Positions 24,845 through 32,647 of a DNA stretch of 40,163 bases are shown here, piece after piece. The position numbers and the translations under genes are program-made. Position 1 is the first letter of the stretch, and each line of letters begins with the position of its first letter. The DNA lies in the NCBI RefSeq assembly GCF_015207705.1, contig NZ_JADEWI010000058.1:1-40163 (forward strand), in the 5' to 3' direction. This stretch comes from Nostoc sp. LEGE 06077 (GTDB taxonomy: Bacteria > Cyanobacteriota > Cyanobacteriia > Cyanobacteriales > Nostocaceae). The notes beneath the pieces were generated by a model. It saw only the letters and a program-made list of their open reading frames with translations. It made no database searches and was not told where the DNA came from.

Positions 24845-25196
24845 TCAAGAACGATTCCTTGTCAACTGCACTAAGATAGCTTCAAGACTTTGTAGTGCAG
24901 CGTTGGTGGTGCGTTGGTGTTCTTCAAAGTTACGTTGGTGTGTCTCTCTCGTGAGAGTCGCGTAATTCAAGTAGTACATCATCCAAAATTGCGTTACGCC
25001 CAAGAACGCGAGTAACGTTATCTGTTAAATCGTTGACATTATCTGTTAAATTATTGACCTTACCTGCAAGCTCTCTTACTTCTTGCCTTAGTTCATCTAC
25101 TTGCACTTGAGTGTTAGCTTGTCGTTCAGCAAGCCCTAGCATGATTTGTTCAATGCGGTCTAGTCTGCTTGGGAAGTACTCAGGCGTATCAGTCAT
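24845..25196 (-). pseudogene. coiled-coil protein with C-terminal frameshift
   Basis: The first 80 residues (MTDTPEYFPSRLDRIEQIML...) are a long amphipathic helix, with tandem heptad-like NNLTDNV, NDLTDNV units (about 46-64) and the segment AILDDVLLELRDSHER. The frame then ends early (DTPT, stop at 24930). In another frame the sequence continues sensibly: HQRNFEEHQRTTNAALQSLE and ILVQLTRNRS with a stop at 24845. A few extra bases around 24940-24950 (a GAGAGA/CACAC run) explain the shift, so it is either a sequencing slip or a real frameshift. Traces of the same C-terminal part recur near 15411-15475 and 26460-26530. Confidence 0.6.
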
Positions 25197-25291
25197 ATTA
25201 ATTTAATCAGTCTCATACTAAAGATTATAAAGAGTTACAACCCTTGACTGCACGTCATTTTAGCAACAATACTCGACCTAAAAAGCTTTTT

Positions 25292-26215
25292 CTAGGAGCG
25301 AGTGGTGGCTTGAGCATCCTCTGTTCGATGCTGATACCGTGCAGTCAGAGCAGGAGTTGAAAGTCCAGCTAAACTCTGTACAGTTGAGATATCAACACCA
25401 GCATTTAACAAATCCCTAATGAATGTCCGCCGCAGATCATGAGGTGAGAATAGTTTTATACCAGCTTGTTCACCCCGCTTGTGTAAAAGGAATAACACGG
25501 ACTGGGGCGTAAGCCGTTGATGAACTACACAGCCAGACTTGTTAACTTGACATAGTAGGGGGCCATCGATCTGAGTTCGGATTTCAATCCAATCATTCAC
25601 GATGGCGATCGCACTCTTGGATAAATAAACACTCCGGTCAACTCTTGGGTGAGCCGAGTGAATTTTGATTTCTCCATGCTCATAAAAATCTTTGAGATCT
25701 AGCTTAACCACCTCAGCCCGTCGCAGTCCAGCAGCGCGAATCAAAGCGATGAGTGCCGCATCTCGAAAACCTGCCGGGGTGAGATCGCTAAAACAAGTCT
25801 GCATTAAAGCATCAATCTCATCAAAACTAAGCACCCGTCCGTTCCCTTGTTGAGATACTTTCAGACTCTTCATGGCAACAGCACGGGCATAATCAATCGG
25901 GTTGATCAAATCTAAGTGCAGAGCTGACTTTAAAACGCTTCTTAAGGCGCATAGTATACGGTTAACTGTTGCTGGCTGGTAATTTTTGATGAGTGCGGTG
26001 CGAAGAGTTAGGGTGTGTTTTTCGCGCAATCCTGACCAATCCAAAGTCAGATAGTCAGCTTGATTATCAGTTAACAATTGAGCAATCAGGTTAAGAGAGC
26101 GCTTCATTGTTGATTGCGACCCCGGACTGAGTTTAGAGAGATAAACAATGGCTGGGTGTTGGTTCAAAGGTAGCTCAATCGTCAAAACCAATGACGTAAC
26201 AGTGTTATTAGACAT
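25292..26215 (-). CDS. tyrosine recombinase/integrase
   Basis: 307 aa: an N-terminal SAM-like core-binding domain (residues 15-110, SQSTMKRSLNLIAQLL) and a C-terminal catalytic domain. Catalytic residues seen are R165 (AAGLRRAEV), H259 and R262 (HDLRR) and Y294 (ARYQHR). The residue that is normally His or Trp (usual motif LxGHxS) is Leu285 (SLAGLSTP). All else looks sound. It may promote integration, excision or dimer resolution of the replicon. It is followed on the same strand by the coiled-coil gene and preceded by a dispersed repeat. No att site could be identified. Confidence 0.88.
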   Translation of the reverse strand: MSNNTVTSLVLTIELPLNQHPAIVYLSKLSPGSQSTMKRSLNLIAQLLTDNQADYLTLDWSGLREKHTLTLRTALIKNYQPATVNRILCALRSVLKSALHLDLINPIDYARAVAMKSLKVSQQGNGRVLSFDEIDALMQTCFSDLTPAGFRDAALIALIRAAGLRRAEVVKLDLKDFYEHGEIKIHSAHPRVDRSVYLSKSAIAIVNDWIEIRTQIDGPLLCQVNKSGCVVHQRLTPQSVLFLLHKRGEQAGIKLFSPHDLRRTFIRDLLNAGVDISTVQSLAGLSTPALTARYQHRTEDAQATTRS

Positions 26216-26230
26216 TACTGCTTATAATCT

Positions 26231-26370
26231 TCTAAAAAATTATATTCTGCATAGTTATATTTTGATAAGTAATCCACAGCCATATCAGCGGAACACCCAA
26301 ACTCGCTTCTGACTGGCAATGCTTGAGAAGTTCTGGTGATGAACGTAAATAGTAAGCTACAAGAAAAACT
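26231..26370 (-). repeat. dispersed repeat block, copy 2
   Basis: Shares TATATTTTGATAAGTAATCC and ACAGCCATAT with copy 1 (15601-15764), as well as the outer GCAATGCTTGA and AAATAGTAAGCTACAAGAAA segments. It lies directly upstream of the integrase start. At 26395-26440 a REP-like sequence follows (GTTCGCGGAGCGTCTCCGAC, then AGGAG), another Nostoc-type scattered repeat. Confidence 0.5.
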
Positions 26371-26539
26371 GCCGCCCTTGGCATTGGTGCGTTCACGAAG
26401 TGTGCCGTTCGCGGAGCGTCTCCGACAGGAGAAGGTATCGCTTCAACAGGCTTCAAGACCGATTTTTCTCAACCGTACTAAAATAGCCCCTAGAGCAACG
26501 TGATTCTGTGTGTTGGTGTTCATGAGAGGCGTGCTAGGC

Positions 26540-26638
26540 TTGTTTCTAGACATTGCAGAGTAAAATATTCCAAAAAACTAGATTCTGCACAGTAATATTT
26601 TGATAAGTAATCCACAGTGATATAAGCAAAACACCCAC
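26540..26638 (-). repeat. dispersed repeat block, copy 3
   Basis: Shares TAGACATTGCAGAG, then ATTCTGCACAGTAATATTTT and GATAAGTAATCCACAG with copy 1. Just before it (26460-26530) are traces of the coiled-coil gene end, the same order as around copy 1, so gene fragments were duplicated as a block. On the minus strand it encodes a decayed ...YLSKYYCAE...EYFTLQCLE tail. Confidence 0.5.
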
Positions 26639-26640
26639 CG

Positions 26641-27416
26641 TCAGCCTGACCCCACCCCTCGCCCTCGATAGACCTCAGATGGCAGTCCAGACAGAACCCC
26701 CAGCACCCCAAGCTCCGACCACTCTCCCAAGTCCTGTCCATCCAAAGTGACCCGGAAGTACCCACAAGGCAGGCGATTGCATTTGACTAACAAACCAGCG
26801 TCATGGCATTTGGACAACAGCATCTGAACTGTAGGCGGAAAGGTCGGATCAATTGAAATAGGCTGTTTTGGGGTTATTAACTGGTTGGTTGTAGAATTAG
26901 GAGAGACAGCAAAAGATGTCAAGGTGATGATAGGGGTATCGGTTGTGTCGATATCCTTATTTTTGCCATTATCAGCTAACAGCGAAACTTCCCCACCCCA
27001 AAGCTCTGGCAAATACTTTTGTACAACTTCCTCGCCAACCTGATGACGGTGGCAGAAATCAAGAGGCTTCTCGTAGCAAAGCAAAGTTATGTCGCTCTTG
27101 TTCCGCCGCTGCCTGCTGACCCACAATTGGATCAGCTGATGCCGGGATTGCAGGATTTCTCTAAACTGATGTTTGTACTCTGACTGAGCAGCTGCATCTT
27201 GAGTAGAAGACTTCCACCACCGCAACTTCACTCCCGCGTGGTGCAGACGGATTAGCTAAAAGCTGCATCTTGAGTAGAAGACTTCCACCACCGCAACAGT
27301 TCAGGAGTGGGGGCGAACACGGGAGAATGCTTGCCTTTCAAAGCTTTCGGTGGTGATAGGGAAATCGATACAGGTTCGCCTTTAATAACTCCTGCGTAGT
27401 ATGAGGTGAAAATCAT
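26641..27416 (-). pseudogene. DUF488-like protein, broken by a 71-bp tandem duplication
   Basis: The 5' part starts at ATG 27416 (MIFTSYYAGVIKGEPVSISL, then KGKHSPVFAPTPELLRWWKS) and hits a stop after QDAAF. The 3' part (from about 27231) repeats LRWWKSSTQDAA and goes on QSEYKHQFREIL, then DITLLCYEKPLDFCHRHQVG, a DUF488 core. The 36-bp stretch 27191-27226 is repeated at 27262-27297 with a 71-bp offset. Removing one unit restores a single frame of about 230 aa. The C-terminal tail (after 100) is Thr/Pro-rich and less conserved. ATG 27416 overlaps the TGA of the DUF1392 gene (ATGA), so it was the last gene of that operon. Confidence 0.75.
27191..27297. repeat. tandem duplication with 71-bp offset
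   Basis: GCTGCATCTTGAGTAGAAGA, continuing CTTCCACCACCGCAAC, occurs at 27191-27226 and again, identically, at 27262-27297. A 35-bp linker (starting TTCACTCCCG) lies between. It shifts the frame of the DUF488-like gene. Confidence 0.9.
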
Positions 27417-27904
27417 ACTTTCCTCACCAAATCAGTATCAGTAACCCAAGCCCGGCGTACACCGAAGGGGTTGCCGAAGGCATCGCCAGAGGTCATCAGT
27501 TGACCATTAGATTCGGTTAGTTCAGGAGAAACCCACTCGACGGTATAGAGCCAGCAGGCTTCGATTCTGTGAATGCCTTGAACGATCCGAAATTGGGTAG
27601 TATTTTGGCTACGCCGAAACAGCACCTTTTCACCCAAAGCGTATACTGGCTTATCAGTCACTTCCATCTGGAATTTACCAGTGCCACGCAGTTGAGAGGC
27701 TGGTGTGTAAACGACTTCATCATTGATGGCGATCGCGTAACTCCACTCACCCTGCAACCATTCGATTCCACAGCAGTAACCGACTATTCTGGGAGTGCCA
27801 ATGTAGACTTTCTCTAGTAAACTAACGACGGGCCGCGGTACTTCTGCCCCCCAAGGCGGTGAGATGTACCAAGCGGTTTCGAGTGAATTGATTAGATTAG
27901 TCAT
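27413..27904 (-). CDS. DUF1392 family protein, first copy
   Basis: 163 aa from ATG 27904 behind a strong AGGAGGTG. An upstream in-frame start at 27961 would enter the neighbour's sequence and is less likely. Features: SLETAWYISPPWGAEVP, EKVYIGTPRIVGYCCGIEWL, SQLRGTGKF, YALGEKVLFRR, RIVQGIHRIEACWLYTVEW and TDTDLVRKV. These match block by block the protein at 35799-36257, so the two are paralogues. DUF1392 is known from Anabaena/Nostoc-type genomes and has no known function. A compact beta-rich fold is likely. It overlaps the 56-aa gene upstream by 8 nt and the DUF488-like gene downstream by 4 nt. Confidence 0.82.
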   Translation of the reverse strand: MTNLINSLETAWYISPPWGAEVPRPVVSLLEKVYIGTPRIVGYCCGIEWLQGEWSYAIAINDEVVYTPASQLRGTGKFQMEVTDKPVYALGEKVLFRRSQNTTQFRIVQGIHRIEACWLYTVEWVSPELTESNGQLMTSGDAFGNPFGVRRAWVTDTDLVRKV

Positions 27905-28067
27905 AATGCACCTCCTGACCCAAAAGTAGACTGTATAGATAGTCAATACGTTTCCAAGCAATGGCAGCTTGCCGAGGTGAACAACTCAACCCGTAAGCCC
28001 GACGAGCATCATAACCGTGATGGCAGAGTCCACCAATGCCGGAGAATAGGGAAAGGACAGATATCAT
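27897..28067 (-). CDS. 56-aa protein, N-terminus resembling the motif I of C5-methyltransferases
   Basis: ATG 28067 overlaps the TGA of the ASCH gene (ATGA) and the gene ends inside the start of DUF1392, so it is translationally coupled on both sides. Residues 4-13, VLSLFSGIGG, look like the SAM-binding motif (FSGxGG) at the N-terminus of cytosine methyltransferases. Nothing catalytic follows: CHHGYDARRAYGLSCSPRQA, then IAWKRIDYLYSLLLGQEVHYD. It could be a remnant of a fused methyltransferase or a separate small protein. I favour a real small gene because of the coupling. Confidence 0.6.
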   Translation of the reverse strand: MISVLSLFSGIGGLCHHGYDARRAYGLSCSPRQAAIAWKRIDYLYSLLLGQEVHYD

Positions 28068-28534
28068 GCGACCGCCTCCAGGTGTTGGGAGTGCAAATCA
28101 ATCTGGGCATTAAACAAACCTTGCTTGCCAGTGATAGGAATAGGCTGGATAATCCGCTTAATGTTGTCCAATTTCCAAGCAAACCGCCCAACTCGCCAAT
28201 CACCAGTCTCAAGTTCAGTTTGCGGCTGCTGGTCAATAAAAGCCTGAGTCATACTGATGCAAGCAGTTAAATCAACCAGAGCAACGGCGTAACCAAACGG
28301 CAAATCGTCCCACTTAATGTAGTTATCAGTGTGAGCTAGTATTTGTTGATACTTACTAAGGAAGTAGCTATGAGTGAGTTTTTGGTGAATGCTGGTCTTC
28401 TTAGCAGCACAAATTAACAACGAGCCTCTGTAGCTGGTAGACCAAGAACGAGTTTCATGCTTTTTCAAACCCATTGGGATAAGAGATGCCCAGGGCTGAT
28501 GTAGGCTGATAGCTTTGATTATTTGGGTAGTCAC
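28064..28534 (-). CDS. ASCH domain protein
   Basis: 156 aa starting at GTG 28534, whose GTGA overlaps the stop of the upstream frame. The N-terminal IKAISLHQPWASLIPMGLKKHETRSW is the ASCH signature (PWA...I..G.K..E.R), with YRGSLLICAAK following. ASCH folds are related to PUA domains and bind RNA or modified nucleotides; some hydrolyse N4-acetylcytidine. GYAVALVDLTACISM and FAWKLDNIKRI continue the barrel. Its place in a coupled operon near DNA-modification genes suggests a nucleic-acid role. Confidence 0.87.
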   Translation of the reverse strand: MTTQIIKAISLHQPWASLIPMGLKKHETRSWSTSYRGSLLICAAKKTSIHQKLTHSYFLSKYQQILAHTDNYIKWDDLPFGYAVALVDLTACISMTQAFIDQQPQTELETGDWRVGRFAWKLDNIKRIIQPIPITGKQGLFNAQIDLHSQHLEAVA

Positions 28535-28710
28535 AGTTTCAAAACTCTAGTAGTTGAATGTATGTATGCGTCCAACGCTGCAATAGCCGGATGTAGCTGT
28601 GGTTTAGACTTCAAAGCATTGCAGATAACCGCAGTAGTCCCCAGTTCGCCAAAAGTAAAGCCGATGCTGGAGTGTCGAGCAGCACAGTGGTTAATGATGG
28701 TCAGCAGCAA
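28531..28710 (-). CDS. short ORF coupled to the ASCH gene, unknown function
   Basis: A frame ends at TGA 28531-28533, overlapping the ASCH start (GTGA). It is open back to about 28776, but has no ATG; TTG 28710 is one possible start (59 aa). The sequence is IINHCAARHSSIGFTFGELG, then TTAVICNALKSKPQLHPAIA and ALDAYIHSTTRVLKL. It looks like folded alpha-helical protein, not random. The missing standard start suggests a TTG start or a truncated 5' end. No family is recognised. Confidence 0.5.
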   Translation of the reverse strand: MLLTIINHCAARHSSIGFTFGELGTTAVICNALKSKPQLHPAIAALDAYIHSTTRVLKL

Positions 28711-28915
28711 AAAGCTTAATTGATTGGCTAATGTTTTTCCAATCGAATGAGATGAATAATCTTTGAAAAGATGGCGGATTTAGAGGAGTTGCGTGGCTGA
28801 AATATGTGAATTAGTGAAAGTGAATTATGAGTATTTTTTGCTGGTTATTAGCAGCAATAGATTCACTTGAGTCCTTGGCAACTTGTAGAGATAAGGACGG
28901 GTCAGTAGTGAAGTT

Positions 28916-28950
28916 AAAAGCGAAGGGTGTAATCAAATTACTTCGCTTTT
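28916..28950 (-). terminator. terminator downstream of the Rpn-family gene
   Basis: AAAAGCGAAG (28916-28925) and CTTCGCTTTT (28941-28950) make a 10-bp stem with A and T at the base, so it would work in both directions. It lies 8 bp beyond the stop of the minus-strand gene that ends at 28958. Confidence 0.7.
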
Positions 28951-28957
28951 GTTACTT

Positions 28958-29767
28958 TTATTGCAGTTCCTCTAACCATGTTACTAAATCATCAACAGAT
29001 GCAAAATCTAGAAATGCCTCTCCTAGTGCTTCTAGTTGCTCAGTAGATAATGCGCGAATTTGCTCAATAATTGAGGTGTCAACTTCTCCAAAGCGTCGAT
29101 TTAGTTGACGATAGAATAACTTGAATTCTCCTTTTTGCAGAATATCCTGATAAATAACAGATTCTTGCATAATGTCCTCCCGTAAAAATTGGTGAATTAA
29201 GTCTTTTGTAAATCGTAAACCAGCAAAAATCTCGGTACACCCAGCAATATTTTGTCGTTCAACTCTATTTGAAATTTTAGCGACACTTTGAGCAACCTGG
29301 GATAATAGGGTGGACGGAGAATTAGTTCGCGCTAAAGGTGCAAAGGGCAAAAGAGCGGGATTATTAAGGAACTGTGCCGCATCTTGTTCCCATAAACGCA
29401 CAACCCGATAGCGGTGAGTTGTCATCTCATCAGTATATTCTGTGGTGAAAGCAACTTCATCGTCAGTTTCCTGCAAGAAAATTACTACTTGTGTAATTGG
29501 CTTACGATACTGCCGCTTCAGTCTCACATAATAGTCGAGTATACGTAAGGGAATAGGCGGATTAGACTTAGCTAAAGTTTGGAATTCGAGATGGAGAATG
29601 CGGCTTTTTGTTTGGAGAAATATGACCGAATCAGCCCGAATGGGTTCGATTGAAAGTTCAGTTTTTAAAACAGTAACTTCTTGATTAGGTTGATTTGGCA
29701 ATAACCAATCAGCAAAATCGGCAGGATACAATTCGGCTAAATACTTAGCAGTGTTATCGTAACTCAA
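28958..29767 (-). CDS. Rpn-family recombination-promoting nuclease with DUF4351 tail
   Basis: 269 aa. The N-terminal PD-(D/E)xK-like domain includes ADFADWLLP, the core DSVIFLQTKSRILHLEFQ, then LRILDYYVRLKRQY and QVVIFL. The C-terminal DUF4351 repeat is GEFKLFYRQLNRRFGEVD, then IRALSTEQLEALGEAFLDF. Proteins of this family are common and multi-copy in Nostoc and cut DNA weakly. The start is TTG at 29767, whose TTGA overlaps the stop of the DUF3775 gene, so the pair is translationally coupled. No ATG is in frame before the conserved NTAKYLAELYP. Confidence 0.87.
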   Translation of the reverse strand: MSYDNTAKYLAELYPADFADWLLPNQPNQEVTVLKTELSIEPIRADSVIFLQTKSRILHLEFQTLAKSNPPIPLRILDYYVRLKRQYRKPITQVVIFLQETDDEVAFTTEYTDEMTTHRYRVVRLWEQDAAQFLNNPALLPFAPLARTNSPSTLLSQVAQSVAKISNRVERQNIAGCTEIFAGLRFTKDLIHQFLREDIMQESVIYQDILQKGEFKLFYRQLNRRFGEVDTSIIEQIRALSTEQLEALGEAFLDFASVDDLVTWLEELQ

Positions 29768-30168
29768 TTTAAATTCTCCTGTTGAGTAATATTTAGTTTT
29801 TCTAATCCGCTACGTAAATACTTAGATAAGGGAGCTTTTTCAATCAGATAATGTGCTTTAACACCCTTAGCTTCGTTAACTAAATCAGGAAAGTCAGATG
29901 GTTTTTCATCAGAATGTCCACGACCGAGTAACATAAGTGCAATTGCCTCTGCTAATTCAAGCTCAGAAAGGTTGTAAATGTAATCAGACAACAGATAAAT
30001 AGGTGTGCCTGGAGTTTGACGCTCATGAAGAAATTCAACTAGTTCTTTTGATAGCGTCCTTGAATCTTTTAAGTCAGATTCTGAAGTGGATTTAGATTGC
30101 TGATGCAATCGGCGCGCAGCAGCTAACTCAATGATTTTGTGAACTTTTTCAACAGTTAAATAATTCAT
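29764..30168 (-). CDS. DUF3775 family protein
   Basis: 134 aa from ATG 30168, spaced 5 nt from GGAGGT; the ATG 12 nt upstream (30180) is part of that ribosome-binding stretch. The core is SKELVEFLHERQTPGTPIYL, then LLSDYIYNLSELELAEAIAL and MLLGRG, matching DUF3775. The C-terminus ends KYLRSGLEKLNI. The function is unknown. Its coupling by 4-nt overlap with an Rpn-type nuclease gene is notable, because it suggests a paired function, possibly control of the nuclease. Confidence 0.8.
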   Translation of the reverse strand: MNYLTVEKVHKIIELAAARRLHQQSKSTSESDLKDSRTLSKELVEFLHERQTPGTPIYLLSDYIYNLSELELAEAIALMLLGRGHSDEKPSDFPDLVNEAKGVKAHYLIEKAPLSKYLRSGLEKLNITQQENLN

Positions 30169-30246
30169 ATTTACCTCCATTTTGTCAGGTGTAATGTCAG
30201 TATCAAATTATTATAACTAACCCAAAGATTAGTTATAAATTAAGTT

Positions 30247-31986
30247 CTAAAAATCTACCCATTTGATATCAACAACTCGTTCATTCTTCTTAACTAGCTG
30301 GCATTGATTAATAGGGTCACAAGCCCAATCAATAGCTTTTTGTCGAAGAACATCACTACCAGAGTGCAAATATTTTCTCATGTCTTGCAATACGGCTTCA
30401 TCATCTTGAATAGGTGGCGAAACTATCTCGTTAATGGGTGTTAGCTTTTTGGTTTTATTTTCTTCAGCTTTCTTGGCTTTTAATACTTCAATAGCTGCTT
30501 TTGCTGCTGCTAATTCTTCATTAGAGACAGGTAATTTTTTAGCCAAAGGTACGACATTGGGTTTGCAATTAGCCCAAAACTCCACTTCTTCTGTTTGAGC
30601 AGATTTGAGTAAGTAAGCATTGGGGTCATTAACTGTACCAAACTCGTCTTTTGGCGGTGGTAATGTTTCTGGTTGGAGTAACTCCTGGACAGAGTGTTGA
30701 ACAGATGCAATGGATATTAAGTTTTGCTGTAAGCTAGGTAGAGCATAAAGGGCTACTTGTTCGACAATGGAAGTGGGAGTTTGGAGCGTGGTAACTCGCA
30801 TCCCTTGAGGTAAAGGTAAGGTGGCTCGTGCTTGTTTAGTAACAAATTGCTCATCAGGCGTAGTGTCTAGCCCATGTTGTCGGCGAGTTTGAATATTAAC
30901 TACGCGATGGATGAAAGTGGATTGATACCATTCCCACTCAATCGGTAAGTTGGTAGGTTCATTGCGAAAATGCTTGAGAACCTTGGCTTTATTGGCGTGT
31001 AAATCACCGCCATACTCCTTGAGCCAACGGTTAGCGATCGCGCTTTGAAATTCGCTGTCCAACTTACCATCTTCAGTGCGCCACGGGCCATCAGGTAGCC
31101 AGTCCCAAACAATTTCATTCGGCTTTTTCCGTTGCACAGAGAAAAACTGGGCAGGCGGCGGAACATTGGTCTTGATGATGGTCTGGTTTGTTAGTTGCGA
31201 AGTCTCAGCTTTGTTTGACAACGAAGCGGAGGGTTTTGGATTGGGTTGTTCTTGTATTTGAAATCCAAACTCGGCTTTTTTTTCTTCTCTCTCTTTTTCC
31301 AAGTTTTGGAGCGTGAGAGAGGGATTTAGGGAGAGAGTTGAAGTCTCTTTAGAAGTCTCTATGAAATCTCTATATATAGATAAGTTAACGATTTCGTCAT
31401 CGGTTGTTACGTATTTCGTAGCTGCTTGTTGCTCATTTCGTAACTCCTTGTGACTCGTTTCGTAATCGGGAGTTACCCATTTCGTCAACAAGGATTTTTC
31501 AAGGCTTTGAGCGTTTTGACTTTTATTAGTCCGGTAAGTAATTGAGGCTAGAGCTTCTGGACAAATATCGATGTGCATGACATTGGGGAGAATTCCATAA
31601 CCTGTTTCGACTGGTTGGAGAATGACTTTAATCAAGCCCATTTTTTCGAGTAAGTGCATAGATTCTCTGACACATCGTGGGGAAGCATTGAGTGATTCAG
31701 CAAAGGCATCAGGATTCCGGCGCAAGACATCTTCTTTGAACTTCTTCTTCCAGCCAATTTCTTCACCTGTCAATTCATCTCGCTGTAGGTATGGACGATA
31801 CCAGTAAACAATGTCTGCCAAAATATCAATCGCTAAACGATCTGCCTTCTTCTCCCCAGATTTAGTTTGATAACAAATATGCTTGTACCAGCTTTTTGGT
31901 GTGATGTCGCCCTCAAATTTAATGTGAGCAATGGCATCAACTACAGGGTGTCCGGTTAAAACGCCTGTGTGTAAGTCTCGACTCAT
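30247..31986 (-). CDS. plasmid/phage replication-initiator-like winged-helix protein
   Basis: 579 aa from ATG 31986, behind AAGGAGGTG at 7-nt spacing; a GTG six bases upstream is in frame but less likely. The N-terminus (residues 1-60) has ITPKSWYKHICYQTKSGEKK. Residues 60-150 form a winged-helix (LAIDILADIVYWYRPY, then FAESLNASPRCVRESMHLLE and KMGLIKVILQPVE), as in replisome-organiser and Rep proteins. The rest is low-complexity linker with a second structured block around 300-360 (WDWLPDGPWRTEDGKLDSEF). A replication or transcription control role is inferred. Upstream is the ribbon-helix-helix gene, suggesting a replicon control unit. Confidence 0.6.
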   Translation of the reverse strand: MSRDLHTGVLTGHPVVDAIAHIKFEGDITPKSWYKHICYQTKSGEKKADRLAIDILADIVYWYRPYLQRDELTGEEIGWKKKFKEDVLRRNPDAFAESLNASPRCVRESMHLLEKMGLIKVILQPVETGYGILPNVMHIDICPEALASITYRTNKSQNAQSLEKSLLTKWVTPDYETSHKELRNEQQAATKYVTTDDEIVNLSIYRDFIETSKETSTLSLNPSLTLQNLEKEREEKKAEFGFQIQEQPNPKPSASLSNKAETSQLTNQTIIKTNVPPPAQFFSVQRKKPNEIVWDWLPDGPWRTEDGKLDSEFQSAIANRWLKEYGGDLHANKAKVLKHFRNEPTNLPIEWEWYQSTFIHRVVNIQTRRQHGLDTTPDEQFVTKQARATLPLPQGMRVTTLQTPTSIVEQVALYALPSLQQNLISIASVQHSVQELLQPETLPPPKDEFGTVNDPNAYLLKSAQTEEVEFWANCKPNVVPLAKKLPVSNEELAAAKAAIEVLKAKKAEENKTKKLTPINEIVSPPIQDDEAVLQDMRKYLHSGSDVLRQKAIDWACDPINQCQLVKKNERVVDIKWVDF

Positions 31987-32100
31987 ATTCACACCTCCTT
32001 TTATCTAAGTATTTTTGGGCTTTGGAAATAGGATTCACTGGTTTACCAGTCAGAATGAGAAATTAGTTTGCTCAAAAATTCCGAACGAATATATGTGCAA

Positions 32101-32352
32101 TTAGTGATGAATTGGAATTTCTGTGTGATTTACTTTTTTCAATGGATTTGGCTGAGTAGATTCATCTTCATCAAGTTGGTATTTTGTGGTGGCACGTTTG
32201 AGTAGCTCACTAAAAGCAAGACCTTCATGTTCGCGTTCTAGAATTTGTCTAACTAAAGTCCCAACGGGGATTTTTTTCCAGGCAGCAACTTTTCTAAATT
32301 CTTCATAAGCTTTCTCGGATAAAGTAATCGAAAGCATATATCGCTCAGTCAT
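32101..32352 (-). CDS. ribbon-helix-helix (CopG/Arc-like) DNA-binding protein
   Basis: 83 aa from ATG 32352 with GGAGAG upstream; the in-frame ATG at 32373 is less well placed. The RHH profile is a short strand (MLSITLSEKA), then helix A YEEFRKVAAWKKIPV, helix B GTLVRQILEREHEG, and an acidic tail. Such small repressors control plasmid copy number or toxin-antitoxin genes. It precedes the 579-aa replication-like protein by 115 bp on the same strand, so it may regulate it. Confidence 0.7.
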   Translation of the reverse strand: MTERYMLSITLSEKAYEEFRKVAAWKKIPVGTLVRQILEREHEGLAFSELLKRATTKYQLDEDESTQPNPLKKVNHTEIPIHH

Positions 32353-32647
32353 AAATCTCTCCGAAATCTGCAATACTATAAAGATGATGATTTCATCTAG
32401 CTAGTATAAATGTACTAATATAATACCAAGATTGTTTCAGCAAATTCAATGTAATTGCACTACAAAATTATAGTTATTTCTTATCATGAGCCTGCTGTAG
32501 CCTTGATTCATCTGATGGTTAAACAAAAACTCATCTCTTCCCCCCAACGTGCGGTCGAAACGTCAGATTAATCCTTGTGCTAACAACCTTATTAGTCTTC
32601 GGAACTTGGTGCAGATGAGTAGTTTGACAACCCGGAAGCATCAACAC

